DNA of 64,000 nt from Malania oleifera (Eukaryota; Streptophyta; Magnoliopsida; Santalales; Ximeniaceae): assembly GCF_029873635.1 (NCBI RefSeq), contig NC_080417.1:33716214-33780213 (forward strand). The letters run 5' to 3'. A program made the translations under genes and the position numbers. A model generated the notes under the pieces. That model ran no database searches and had not been told where the DNA came from. It saw only the letters and a list, made by a program, of their open reading frames with translations. Below are positions 37,801 through 47,549 of the stretch, in pieces. The first letter of the stretch is position 1. Every line of letters begins with the position of its first letter.

Positions 37801-40800
37801 AACTCATCAGAGTCAGTCACCTTGACTTTAAATACAACGTATTATCACAGTCAGAACAGGGTTAGGCGCCTGTGCCTATACCGTCTTCCCATTTTAATTC
37901 AGCAAAACTATCAGTCGCCTAACCAGACAAGGGTCAGTCCCCTGGGCAGTTAAAACATTGTTTTTTAAACCTTGTTTCCAAGAACTCTTGCCAACTTGTT
38001 TTGATACTTTTGAAAGATATTTTCAAGAGTTTTCAAAATAAGGTCTCTAGGTCCATGCTTAACCCTAATGAGCTTCAAAGCATTCATTTTGATATTTAGT
38101 TGAAGTACTTACAGAAGACTTCCTTAAGACTTTAAAACTTTCTAAACTTGAAGTCTTCATGTATGTGTTTGCTTTGAGTCCATTTTGTCTTAAGCTTCAA
38201 TATCCTTTAAGCTTCCACAAGATTTGTCTGTCGTTGACCTTTTAAGCTTCCTTTTGTTCACTTGTTGTTGGAGTATGAGCTTTTAATAATCACTTGTGAT
38301 CTTGGACTCTTAATACTTGAACTTTTGAACTTCATATACTTGATTTCCTGAAACATCATTACTTAGACCATAAAATGTTAAATTTACCTTGATTTATTAT
38401 CATCAAAATAAGATTTGAAAGTCATGTTAGGCCAACAGGTTCGGTCGGATGTAGGAGGTGGCCGGTTGGCTGGCCAAGTTGATTTCTCGAGCCTTCGTAG
38501 GTTCGGTCGCCCATGGGCAAAGGACGGTTAGCCGAGCTTGAGGTCCGGTTGACCAAGGCTTTCTAAGGCACAAAGTGCTGATCGGTTGAGGCTAACTAAA
38601 CACCCAATCGTAGAGGGTCGGTCGACTGAGGTGTTTTAACATGTAAAGGATCGGTCGACCGAGGTTTTTTAATTAAGCCTAAAAATGTAACGTCGGTCAA
38701 CCTTCGGTCAATCGAAGTCTTTGTAAAATTAATTAAAGCCCGGTTTTTGCCCCAATCTTGACCCTAAAGATATTTCTAAAACCTTTGTATGATTTTAGTC
38801 TTTTTAGAAAAAGGTTTTTGGTGCAAGTGTTGGGTCCCCTAAGGTTTGTCTACTATCATCATGAGCTATCATCCAAATTAAAATAAAAATATATGTCTTC
38901 ATTTCCTTTGCTCTTCTGTCTTCCATGGAATGCACCAGATGATATGAGTTTTAAGTCCTTTTGGCTTTCATTTCCCTTTGTTTTATGTGCATGCTAAATT
39001 AAACTCCTGTTCAAGCACTCAATGCACAGATAAGACACTTGTGCTTTGTCAGCATCAAAACAGAGATTGAACTCAAAGAGTCAACATAGATTGATTAAAA
39101 TTAACTAAAAATCATTTAATGTAGGATTATTGGGATCAACGCATGTGAATCTATATGTTTTTAACAAGTCTGCTAATGCAAAAAATGAATTCATGGATGC
39201 ATTGCTTGTTACTCATTATGTAAAGTCCATGATGACGACAACTGTTACACTGTAGTGTGTTACCATTATGCTGACCGCTGCCCTTTTTCAGAACAGCTAT
39301 GTGTAATTTTTGTATTAAATCTGTGTTCATCAATAAGTTGCTGGGAGGAATTTTGAAATAATTTTGGAATTATCCACAATAATTTTTTGTATTAATATTC
39401 GCTATCTTTTAAATGTATGCATCACAATGGAGTTGCTTGCATCAAGTTTAATGGATGAGAACTTAATCTCAACTCTTTCAGTTATTATTGTTCAGGCTTC
39501 TGTAAATGGGGCAGCTGTGAGAGGTCTGAGAGGCTGCAAAACATTGAACAAAGATCCAGATCCTAAGAATCCACTAGAGGGTAAGGAAGAAAGGTCAGTA
39601 TAATTTTTACTGAGCTCTCATCCATTTTTTCTCAGGGTATTTGACATGACTAATGTGTTTATGAAACTGAAAAAAAAAAGTCCTCTTTCAAATCACGAAG
39701 TTTTCTGTGTCCAGCTTAGTGTTGGTTCTTTCAGTTGTATATTTGTCCTGGCAACTCTACTTGTGCTCTCTCTCTCTCTCTCTCATGCACACATACACAC
39801 AGAGACATGCAGTGGCAGAGACAAAATAATGTTTTTCGAGAGGCAAAGTAGAGCAACTACATTAAAGAAATTATAGGCTTAAGTACAATTTTCTCAGGGG
39901 GAAAAGGTTAAAATGTAAAATATCTTCTTTTGTTGGGTGGTGAGATAAAACTAATGGGGCTTTAGTATAAATATTAAAAGTCAGGCATGTGAGTGCCACC
40001 CTCTCCTTGCATCCACAACTGCACATGTATGTTTGTTACAATCCCAAATCGGATGAGTACTAGGGAGATCTTAGGCTTATAAGGATGGTTTGAACTCCAA
40101 GTATGTGAGGCACCTTTTATAGGACAAAACCGTGAAACAAGTATGCCAAAACGGACAATACTTCACTAGAGGTGTGCTGCAACCATTACATTTGGTATTA
40201 GAATCACCTTGGGGGTACTGTAATTTGGGTGAATTCTACACAAGGATGTAGTTCCCACATAAGGGCGTGGGGCACTTTGATGAGGACATCATTGATTGGA
40301 CGGGATATCCTGCCATGATCACACATTGGACGTGACTAAGGAGATCTTGGTCGATGGTTTGGGCTTCAATTATGCGAGACGCCTTTTATTGGACAAAACC
40401 ATGAGGCAATGCTACCTAGAACGTGGAACATTTTGGTTTTGTGGAATGGGAAAGGAATTACAATATGACACATGCTCTAAAATGTGGAAGGTTAGGTGTA
40501 TACTTTAGTAGATATATTTGGTGAGAAAAGTGTAATGGCACTTGTATATTATGGAGAGGATGTTGAGGTGTCCATAAATATAGAAGAGATTTTTTTTTTT
40601 TTTTTTTTTTTGTGAAATAGATAAATAATGGCAAAAAATAGAATTAAAATGTGCTGATTCCCCTCTTTTAACAAATAAGAAAATATGTTATACAAAAAAT
40701 ATTGAATTAAAACTTTGGGTCATTAGATTTATTGTTTTAGAATGAAAATGTACCATTTTCAGAATGTTCGTACCAATACATAATTTCCTAAGGTGTTAGC

Positions 40801-43372
40801 TTTTTTTGGTAACTATGCCACGAAGCTAGTTGACCAAAATGGAAAATCCTCACTGGAGCTGGGCCGTGACTTTTGCATGTATTCATGTATTTATTTTTAG
40901 ATATTTGTTCTGTGCTTCTCATTCATGTCTCTCAAGGGAGAAAGGATGCTTTTTACATTGAAGATATGGACCATGTTCAAAATACAGATCCTTTCTCCTC
41001 CCATTTTTTGAGGCTCGCTTCATTTTTTAGGATGTGATAGGGCAGTGGATATTATACTGTCAAATAAAAAATTAGAAACTCAGAATTAGTATGAAGAAAT
41101 TGATTCTGAACTTAATTTACTGATTGAGCAATATTTGTATTTTTCTAATGTGCTCATGCTTCCATTATCTGTTTCTGTTAATTTCAGTTCAGCTCATTCT
41201 GCTGTCTGTAATAGTGTAATCACACCTACATTTACAGATACATGAGTATTCTCTGTCAATGTTTACACATAGTTGTGTTTTAATATATAATATATATTTT
41301 ACATGCTATATGATGTGATTGCATTGCATGCTACATTATGGTAAATAACTAAATATACAGTTCCACCATTTTTGGAAAATTGTAACAAGGAATCAGATTA
41401 AAGCTTTATTCTAGAAATACAATAATCTTTGAGTTTAAGATTTGGAAAGCAACCACTTGACCCCTCCCCACTTCTTATGCGGGGGAAAAGTGGGGAGGAA
41501 AAAAGAAAGTTTGATGGTTCAATGTCCCTTGCGATTGACTTGTTGCGTCAAAGTTAAAACTAATTGTGCACAATAAGAACTTATACTAACACATTGGGCA
41601 TTAAAACCCTTATTGCTAACACATCAGACATTAAAATCAGTAGAATTAACTATTAAGGTTTTAGAGTCCTTATAATCGGTGTTGTTTATTTTTTATGATG
41701 AAAATTCAAAAAAATTCAGATCATTAAGAACTCAGAGTTTAGTACAAATATTAATTAATGCAGTGAAATATCACTTGCAAAATATATTTGTAATGCCACT
41801 TAGGTTGCATTTGGTTCGTAGAATGGAAAAGGATGGGAATGGAATAGCTTTAATTTATGAGGTTGTCATTTTAAGACAAATTACTTGCAAAAGCTGTTTA
41901 TTACAACTAATATGGAATAACATAGTTCACATGGTTAAATTTGGGAGTTGTTTATTACATTTAGTATGAAATAATGTAGTTCACATGGTCAAATTTGGGG
42001 ATTGTCTATTACATAAAGCAGGTTCACGCAGTCAAATTTGGGAATTGTCCTCATCTATACTCCATATTTGTTGGAATAAAACCAAGTCTTGCATGATAAT
42101 TTTCCTTGAGATGGCATCCCTCCCTATATAATTGTTATTTCATTCCTTCCCTATTCCATTATGAGAACCAAACCTGAAGTTAGATGAGGACTGAGAATTT
42201 GTATATAATTTATTAACTTTGTTGAATGGAGGGAAAATGATTCATATAGCTGACCCCACTTAGTAGGACTTAAGATGACGTTGTTGTTGATGATTATTAA
42301 CTTTGTCGACGCCCCTTCATAAGCATCAGATAGCTTTTGAAATTTAGATGCTTTTCTTTAGTGTTTTTCCAGTTTTTTAAAAAATTAAATTAATTATGTG
42401 GCATGCAGCATGAGAGGGAGATAGGTTAACACAACATAATTACATGATAAAGTACATGGATTGACATCTATGCAGTCAGACATGTTCCAATGTTAAAGGG
42501 GTAGAATATAGCTAAATATCTCCTGAAAGCACCAAGTTTCATTGGAATTCAGTCTGTTCTCATATTTGATTTGGCTGTCCTCTCATGAATCTTCTGGTAG
42601 TAACCGTTCAATATTTCTAACTGCTATCTTCTCAATGTAGGGATGTGATCACTTTTCCTGGATTTGTTGATTGCATTTACCTTGATGCTCCTAATGAGTT
42701 GCATCTTGATAATGGATTGGGTGATGTAATATCTCTCAGGAATACAAAGTAAAACGAAATCCTCTTATAAATCTATAATGTATCTTTTGCTGGTTTTCCA
42801 TCTTGTTTTATCACGCAATTTACTCCATTTTTCAATTCATCTTGCCAATGCAGCTGGTCAGATGCTGTTTTGTGGAATCCATACCTGCTGATGGAAGCAT
42901 TCTACAAAGATTTTGTATGTGTTGAAAATGCCAAGGTATTAAAATACTAATTAGTGTTTTTGTATCTATATTCTATACATTGATAAAACTAGGTTTATCT
43001 TCCTCTTGTATGCTAGCTTGACTTGCTGATGCATGATTGAGGCTGTTCAGTCAGCTGGCTGCTTCCTGGATTTGTTTATATGGCGAATTAAATCAGAAGA
43101 TTTTCTGAATATTTTTCCAAAAAGCTTGAAACAATCAATGGTGGCATGTTTGAGTTACAGTGTGTCTATTTTGAATTTTTTCTATTATCCAGCGAAGAGG
43201 TGGCATGCTGATTGAGCAGTTGTAGCCATCCTACCTATTGCAATGTCTTGCCCATGATTCTTCAGACATTTTTTAATGTGCTTTTTTCCCTTCATGCTGA
43301 ACTTAGATTGGAAAAGTCCAGCTGGAGCCTGAACAATCTTGGACAGCCACGCAGCATCTTAGCACTGCCTGA
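25846..43372 (+). CDS. Glucose-6-phosphate 1-epimerase / aldose 1-epimerase-like protein, chloroplast type
   Basis: Probable hexose-6-phosphate mutarotase of the galactose-mutarotase superfamily, interconverting alpha and beta anomers. Ten exons: 25846-25919, 26220-26336, 26702-26815, 27153-27204, 28019-28156, 28380-28478, 39496-39593, 42641-42748, 42854-42935, 43307-43372; 948 bases in frame, 315 residues. The N-terminus MATFSMALSLSFPTLTSSTL is Ser/Thr-rich like a chloroplast transit peptide. Conserved blocks: AEIYLFGGCITSW, GGIPHCFPQFGPG, ALHTYFR (candidate catalytic His194), FPGFVDCIYLDAPNEL, NWSDAVLWNP and LEPEQSW near the end. Relatives I recall usually have LxPGExW, where the Glu is the base; here that position is Gln304 with Glu303 beside it. 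Arabidopsis At5g66530 seems the closest type. Intron 6 is 11 kb because of nested retroelements; intron 7 is 3 kb with a MITE and a TRIM remnant. All borders are GT-AG and the frame is intact. Confidence 0.93.
29287..29456 (+). mobile_element. Au-like tRNA-derived SINE
   Basis: A 170-bp element beginning AGGGCGGGCCTTGG. It matches the plant Au SINE layout as I know it: GGTTATTTCTTTGTGACC, the box-B-like GGTTAGAGTCT, AAACAACCTCTCTGCA, GATAAGACTGTGTAC and GCGGGGAACC. It is flanked by an 18-bp duplication beginning TATGTTATATTTAGAT at 29269-29286 and 29457-29474; the last bases of the right copy resume after the LTR inserted at 29473. Old and degenerate. Confidence 0.8.
29538..29757. repeat. Tandem repeat of about 85 bp, two full units and a part
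   Basis: Units share GTCAAATTAAAAT, CTGCAATTAGTATATCAC and GTCTAAGC-TTCACC, beginning near 29538 and 29623; a third, partial unit begins near 29705. Each ends in a short TA tract. It lies in the first 300 bases of LTR X1. Confidence 0.85.
30645..30831 (-). repeat. 3' LTR of Copia element 3
   Basis: TGACCGGAATTC to ATTTCAACA, followed by the polypurine tract complement CTCCCCCTCAAG. Confidence 0.9.
35281..35728 (-). mobile_element. Foreign short-LTR element piece in the leader of Copia element 3
   Basis: Reading the minus strand from the 5' LTR: a primer-binding site (ATGGTATCAGAGCC, 35714-35726), about 255 bases of unrelated sequence, a polypurine tract (complement of ATCTCCCCCTCACTTG at 35460), a different LTR of 167 bp (35293-35459, TGTTAGCACTGAAGG to TTCTCAACA), then a second primer-binding site (TGGTATCAGAGC, 35281-35290) and gag. 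The related copy at 57313 has gag directly after its own primer-binding site. The piece therefore looks like the internal region plus one LTR of a small TRIM-like element joined in at the primer-binding site, as template switching during reverse transcription would give. Confidence 0.75.
35729..35915 (-). repeat. 5' LTR of Copia element 3
   Basis: TGAGCGGAATTC to ATTTCAACA, next to the duplication AAAAG. Confidence 0.9.
36462..38437 (-). mobile_element. Solo LTR of family X, copy X2, nested in X1
   Basis: 1976 bp from TGAAAAGTAAGGTGTAGTCCC to GGCCAACA, with GGTTT before and GGTTC after (one mismatch). Its start aligns with X3 (TGTTAGTTTTGGTGTATTCCC). Inside: a run of 12 G near 36488, an (AATC)n tract near 36822, the GATTCCACTA block near 37199, and dyad words of the AGGCGCCTG type at 37790-37935 where X1 and X3 have TCGGTCGACCGA. 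No coding content. Confidence 0.8.
40034..40460 (+). mobile_element. TRIM-like remnant with two short direct repeats, in epimerase intron 7
   Basis: A first repeat, 40034-40190, runs TGTTACAATCCCAAATCGG to AACCATTACA. It is followed by TTTGGTATTAGAATCACC, close to an initiator tRNA-Met primer-binding site. A second, more decayed copy (about 40325-40460) shares GGAGATCTTGG, GCCTTTTATTGGACAAAACC and CATGAGGCAA. The spacing is too small for genes. The right end is unclear. Confidence 0.6.
41803..42179. mobile_element. Harbinger/Tourist-like MITE
   Basis: 377 bp with imperfect inverted ends GGTTGCATTTGGTTC and CTTCAGGTTTGGTTC (second read from the other strand), flanked on both sides by TTA (41800-41802, 42180-42182), the usual target duplication of PIF/Harbinger elements. 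No coding capacity. Lies in epimerase intron 7. Confidence 0.65.
42228..42295 (+). repeat. 3' tail of an RTE-type LINE or related SINE (fragment)
   Basis: GACCCCACTTAGTAGGACTTA followed by a GTTGTTGTTG tail resembles the conserved end of plant RTE LINEs (CCCACTTAGTGGGATAAGGC followed by TTG repeats). Only this tail is recognisable. Confidence 0.45.
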
Positions 43373-45016
43373 GGTTTAGCCGTGGCCAACTTTCCGAGTT
43401 TGTAGAAGTAATCATGACTAATTTCAATTTTGCTTTTGTTTCTCGAATATATATTTTTATTTTTCTTTTAAATGGTTTACTGGCACGAATGAGGCACTCT
43501 TGCTAGTCCAATGTTCTCCAAAACATTGTTTCATGTTAATGTGTGTTTGGTTGACATATTGATATCCATATTTTATTATGTATTCCAGGATAAGTGGGTA
43601 ATGCAATTTCTTGTACTCTTTTTCTCTCACTCTCTGATAATTCCCACAACTACGGTTTCCATCTTTGAATAGGAGGAACCAAGTTATACCCCACACACCA
43701 ATCTCCCTAGGTTACATACTGCATTCCTTGCAAAGTTGAAGATCCTTGGTAATACAAATTGTCATCCCTTGGTCTGTACTGATAAGCTCAAAAGCAATAG
43801 CCAGCTTCTCATGGTGGTGATGAATGGTTTTTTGTTTTTCCTCATCTTGGAGATCAAATAGCAAGTTCCCTATTGCATATATATTGTTCTTGTCATGGTC
43901 CCTTCACAATCTGATCTCATGTGGAGATGAGTGCCTTTCATCCGTGGTTTTGACCCATCTCCACAACCTTACATACAGTCAAAATCCCTGTGGAAATTAT
44001 CAGTTCTGGCTTGACCCTAGCTTTTGCTTTTGCATAAACCCATGTCAAAGTTCCGAGATAAAATGTCTTGTTGGGGGGTTGGCGTTTGGGTTTGGTCGAA
44101 GGAAAAACACACTGCCAGATGTGATATAGATGTGAGGCAATGAATTTGTCATGTACCTCTGAACCAAAGCCCCTTTTAATGATCCAATGTCTGGGCATGG
44201 ATTTGTTGGTTTTATTTCAAAAAGTGCAGGAAAGGGAATAGAAAGCATTATGTGGAATTGAATGGTGTGCAGCATCTGATGTTCAACTTTTCTTCTGGTT
44301 CCTCTGTGGATGAGTATCTCAGATCATGGTATTCAACATGAAAGTGCTGGGTCTGCAGATTTTATTGAAAACCCATCCAGGCATGGGCTAAGTTTCCAGT
44401 TGTTGAAATGCAGAATTCTGGACAAGGGTCTTGATATATTAACCATTGGAATGAAGACAATGTACTGTTGTACTTCTACACCTTGTGGTTTTTAATTTTC
44501 AGTGACAAAGATAAAAGCTCTTGGTGAATTCCAATTGACATGAATATCTAAGGTTCATTTATTTTTCCTTTTTCCCTTTTGATTCAAATTTTTGCAAACT
44601 ACTTTCAGAGGTTTCCTGTTTGTTCATATTGTCAGTGACATGTTATTGATGAGTCAGAATTGTGTGTAATATTTGATACTCCAAATTGTTCAGTCTGTCT
44701 GGACAACCTGTTGAAGCTTACAGGGAGAATCATTAATTGCTTAAATGATCAATTCCCCACAACAACTACTGAATAGAAACCAAGTGCTAAACATGCCAAT
44801 CATGGGTCAATTTTAGGAGACTTGAACCCTGTCTACTGTGTGGAGATCAGGAGGTAAGACCACTGGACTTGAGGGCTGTCTTTGTTAACAAATAAATCAA
44901 GTTATTTTTTTCCATTGAAATGAAAGAAAAGATTCAACAATTGAAACAACAAAAAACTACTAATACCCCCTACTATATGTTCTTCTCAACTACAATTTAA
45001 TAAGAAAACAAAAAGC
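43373..45016. other. Region between the epimerase and syntaxin genes
   Basis: The genes converge here, so the stretch must hold both 3' untranslated regions. No further gene is supported; open frames up to about 100 codons at 43824-44275 have no recognisable content. No repeat was classified. Confidence 0.5.
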
Positions 45017-45919
45017 TCATGAAGTCAACAATGAAATGCAGCACACCAACAGTATAATAAACCCCACAGCCCAAACCCAGCATACCCATTTCCTCCCCTT
45101 CGTCTTCCTCTGATTAGCATAGAAAAGACTGTTGGTTCCACCACTGATGAAGCTCCCCCCAACAGCCACATTCTGTTCAATATCATCCATCTTCTCCCCC
45201 TGTGCTTCCACCAAAACAGTCATATCAAGAAAAACCTGATGAAGCTTGTCCAAGCTCCTCCTAATGTTCATCACTGCTTCATGCCTTTCATTGCTCTCCA
45301 AGCTTATCACCTCGGTTTTCCCTCTAAACAATTCAACTTTCCCACCACCCGAAACCATCTTTTCGATCCATTCCTCACTCGGTTCCTTCCCCATTGCATT
45401 GTAGTAGCTCCTCTTGAGATCTTCTCCATGATCCAACAAAATCTTTTGTCTCAGTGATTGGAAATCAGTCATCATCTCCCTAAGCTTAGTTCTCAACCCA
45501 TTGGTTACCGATGTTCTCGTGCGATCAACCAAACTTCCCTCTTGGTATGCAGGTGTTCTTCGATTGTTTTGATTGGATCGATTGAGAGATTCGAGCCTCA
45601 CCTTCACGACTTGTGTCTTGCGAAGGACTGCAACGGTGTCGGCATCGATGCGATCCCTCAGGCCACGAAGAATTTTAACACTGTGTGTGGACTTCGTCTC
45701 TTCATTTAGGTTCTGGAGATCAGAGAGGAGATTGGTGATCTCCTCCATTTCAGTCTTAATTGCTTCAACCTCTTGAAAGAACTGAGAGAGGTTCTCTTCA
45801 TCTGCGGGTTTGGCGAATTGGCCCTTCTCTACATCAGCCTCATCGGCCTCTATGTCCATCTGGGCTTGTTTCTTCAATTCCACATAACTTAAAAACGATT
45901 TTGTCATAAGATCATTCAT
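45017..45919 (-). CDS. SYP112: Syntaxin, Qa-SNARE of the SYP112 type
   Basis: Membrane-fusion t-SNARE of the plant SYP11 group (KNOLLE relatives), acting at the plasma membrane or cell plate. 300 residues in one coding exon. It starts MNDLMTKSFLSYVELKKQAQ, the signature N-terminus of SYP11 proteins, which decides the start; the frame is open 31 codons further upstream, but that part crosses a probable 5' untranslated intron border. Regions in order: Habc three-helix bundle (about residues 40-160, including DLQNLNEETKSTHS and VDRTRTSVTNGLR); the SNARE motif with zero-layer Gln (about 205-265, SLDKLHQVFLDMTVLVEAQG); SFISGGTNSLFYANQ; and a C-terminal membrane anchor (about 278-298). It resembles Arabidopsis SYP112 (305 residues) more than SYP111/KNOLLE, as I recall those sequences. 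No break seen. Confidence 0.94.
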   Translation of the reverse strand: MNDLMTKSFLSYVELKKQAQMDIEADEADVEKGQFAKPADEENLSQFFQEVEAIKTEMEEITNLLSDLQNLNEETKSTHSVKILRGLRDRIDADTVAVLRKTQVVKVRLESLNRSNQNNRRTPAYQEGSLVDRTRTSVTNGLRTKLREMMTDFQSLRQKILLDHGEDLKRSYYNAMGKEPSEEWIEKMVSGGGKVELFRGKTEVISLESNERHEAVMNIRRSLDKLHQVFLDMTVLVEAQGEKMDDIEQNVAVGGSFISGGTNSLFYANQRKTKGRKWVCWVWAVGFIILLVCCISLLTS

Positions 45920-46390
45920 CTTTGAAACCACCTCGCGAGACCCACCGCCTGCAATGAACTTACAAAAATCAAATCTTGTGAACAAAAAGAAAAATGAGTG
46001 CGCCAGAAGCATGCATAGAAGAAGAAATGTACGAGTACAATGCAGACTGCAAAACAGAGACGATTGTTCTAACCAAAGAAACCCATGAAAGTGAAATTCC
46101 GAAAATGGGTTAAATCAAGAACTATTTTTTCGTTTTCAGAGCACTTAACCGATGAAAATTGGAAAAGAAAGAAAGAAATTAAAGATGGGGTCTTGTTGGA
46201 ACCTTGAAGATCGTTGATTGCGTTGTTCTCTGCGCAAAATTGAAGTCCTTGGATGGGATTGCCAGTGATGCTCTCTTGTTGGGGAATGAGAGAGGGCTTT
46301 AATTAGGGTTCTGGGGTTCCAACGAAAAGGATGAATGGGAAATTCACAGTTCAAATGAGAGAAAGCTCTGTGAGGGGTTTGATTTTAAAG
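45920..46390 (-). promoter_or_regulatory. 5' untranslated region and leader intron of the syntaxin gene
   Basis: Just before the ATG the minus strand reads TTCATTGCAG then GCGGTGGGTCTCG, a good acceptor with a 29-base leader exon (45920-45948). Upstream, CTTCAAG/GTTCCAAC near 46199 could be the donor, placing the first leader exon at about 46200-46390. Splice positions are inferred. Confidence 0.5.
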
Positions 46391-46768
46391 AGAGAGGAAA
46401 TCAGAAACGACGACGAAGACGATGGTTCGGTTTGGCCAACGTTCACTTTTTTTCCTATATTTTTGTAAAAAGCCGTTATACTCGATCCCGCCAAGACCCT
46501 TTTTACACTTTTCATGCGTGGCTCCTCCTAAAATTTTAATGTCCATAATTTATAAATTCTATATTACTGCTTGCTTCCTCATATTTTAAAAAATATTAAA
46601 AAATCGATTTGTCCATCAAATTTGTTTATCCTATTATATGCTTTATAATGGAAATTTAAATTTTTCTTTAGAAAAAAAAAAAAGAATATCACATATTTGG
46701 TCAGGTATGCAAAATCAACCAAACAAATAATATAATTGTACCTTTTTATATTAAGAGCCAAATTTAAA

Positions 46769-47549
46769 GGCCCGTTTAAGTGTGAAAAGTAGTTTTTATT
46801 TTTTATTTAATTTTTTAAAAAGTTATATTAAAAAATTCACCTAATTTTTCATATATACGACATTTGTATGAAATAAGTCAACAACAAAATAGTATTACCT
46901 CTATTTGCATGCGAAAATAATTTTATTTTTCATTCCTAATTTTTTAAATAATTACAAAAATGTCACAATATTTTTAATTTTTTTAAACTTATATTACAAA
47001 TTGGAAAATATATTTTCATTATTTTTATAAATTTTTAGTTTTTAGGATTACGCATCGGGTATCCACGTGTCCGTTTTACGGTCCACGTGACTAATCCTGC
47101 GCCCCTTGAAGTTGACCCTACAACTCCAAAGGGAGGGTAAATTCAGGAGTTCAGGAGCAAAAATGAGCTCAGAAGGGTTTGAACACCTGATCTCATGAGA
47201 GGCACTCCCGCAGCCCACACTACCACCTGAACCACACCCTGGGGGTATAAATTTTTAGTTCTTACTCTTACTTATGAGAGCATGAAGTTCAAATCTTAAT
47301 CATAATTTGTGTAGACTATGCATACAATTTCTTATAAATCCATACAAATATGAATTCAAACCTCAAAATCTATAATTCCAAATATTACTTTACATAAATT
47401 TTGAAAAACTAAAAAACAAGTTGTCATTTTGGTGATTATTTTGAAATTAAAAAAAAAAAAAAAAAACCAGTTGACATTTCATATTTCATTGGAAATTTAA
47501 AAATAATTAAAAAATTAAAAAATATTTTCCAAAACTAAACAAACCCTAA
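46769..47549. mobile_element. AT-rich non-autonomous element copy (family E), carrying a SINE
   Basis: Homologous to 430-946 in the laccase intron. Ends are GGCCCGTTTAAGTG and ACTAAACAAACCCTAAA, weak inverted repeats of each other. Its middle is interrupted by the SINE at 47045-47246, absent from the laccase-intron copy. Non-coding. Confidence 0.55.
47045..47246 (-). mobile_element. tRNA-derived SINE (family S), minus orientation
   Basis: On the minus strand it starts near CCCAGGGTGTGGTTCAGG, with box A TGGTTCAGGTGGT and box B GGTGTTCAAACC, and ends ATGCGTAATCC. Flanking duplications ATAAATTTTTAGTTTTTA (47027-47044) and ATAAATTTTTAGTTCTTA (47247-47264) match at 17 of 18 bases. It is closely similar to the SINE at 51577-51771, including CACGTG pairs near the 3' end. 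Confidence 0.88.

Larger units (their letters stand above)
29473..39086 (-). mobile_element. Solo LTR of family X, copy X1, carrying two nested elements
   Basis: Starts TGTTGGAATTGGTGTATTCCC and ends AGAGTCAACA with a perfect 5-bp duplication TAGAT on both sides (29468-29472 and 39087-39091). Without its nested guests (Copia element 3 at 30645-35915 and LTR X2 at 36462-38437) it is about 2.3 kb. No internal coding region of its own is present, so it is a solo LTR. A TATA-like GGTATTTATAG near 36268 points to minus orientation. It shares with X2 and X3 the start block, a GATTCCACTA...ACGGG block, dyad motifs of the TCGGTCGACCGA type (38438-38710) and the TCAACA end. Superfamily not determined. 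Confidence 0.85.

Noticed and set aside
45920-46012. Upstream extension of the syntaxin frame (MLLAHSFFF...)
   Set aside because: It crosses a strong acceptor (TTCATTGCAG), and SYP11 proteins begin MNDLM.
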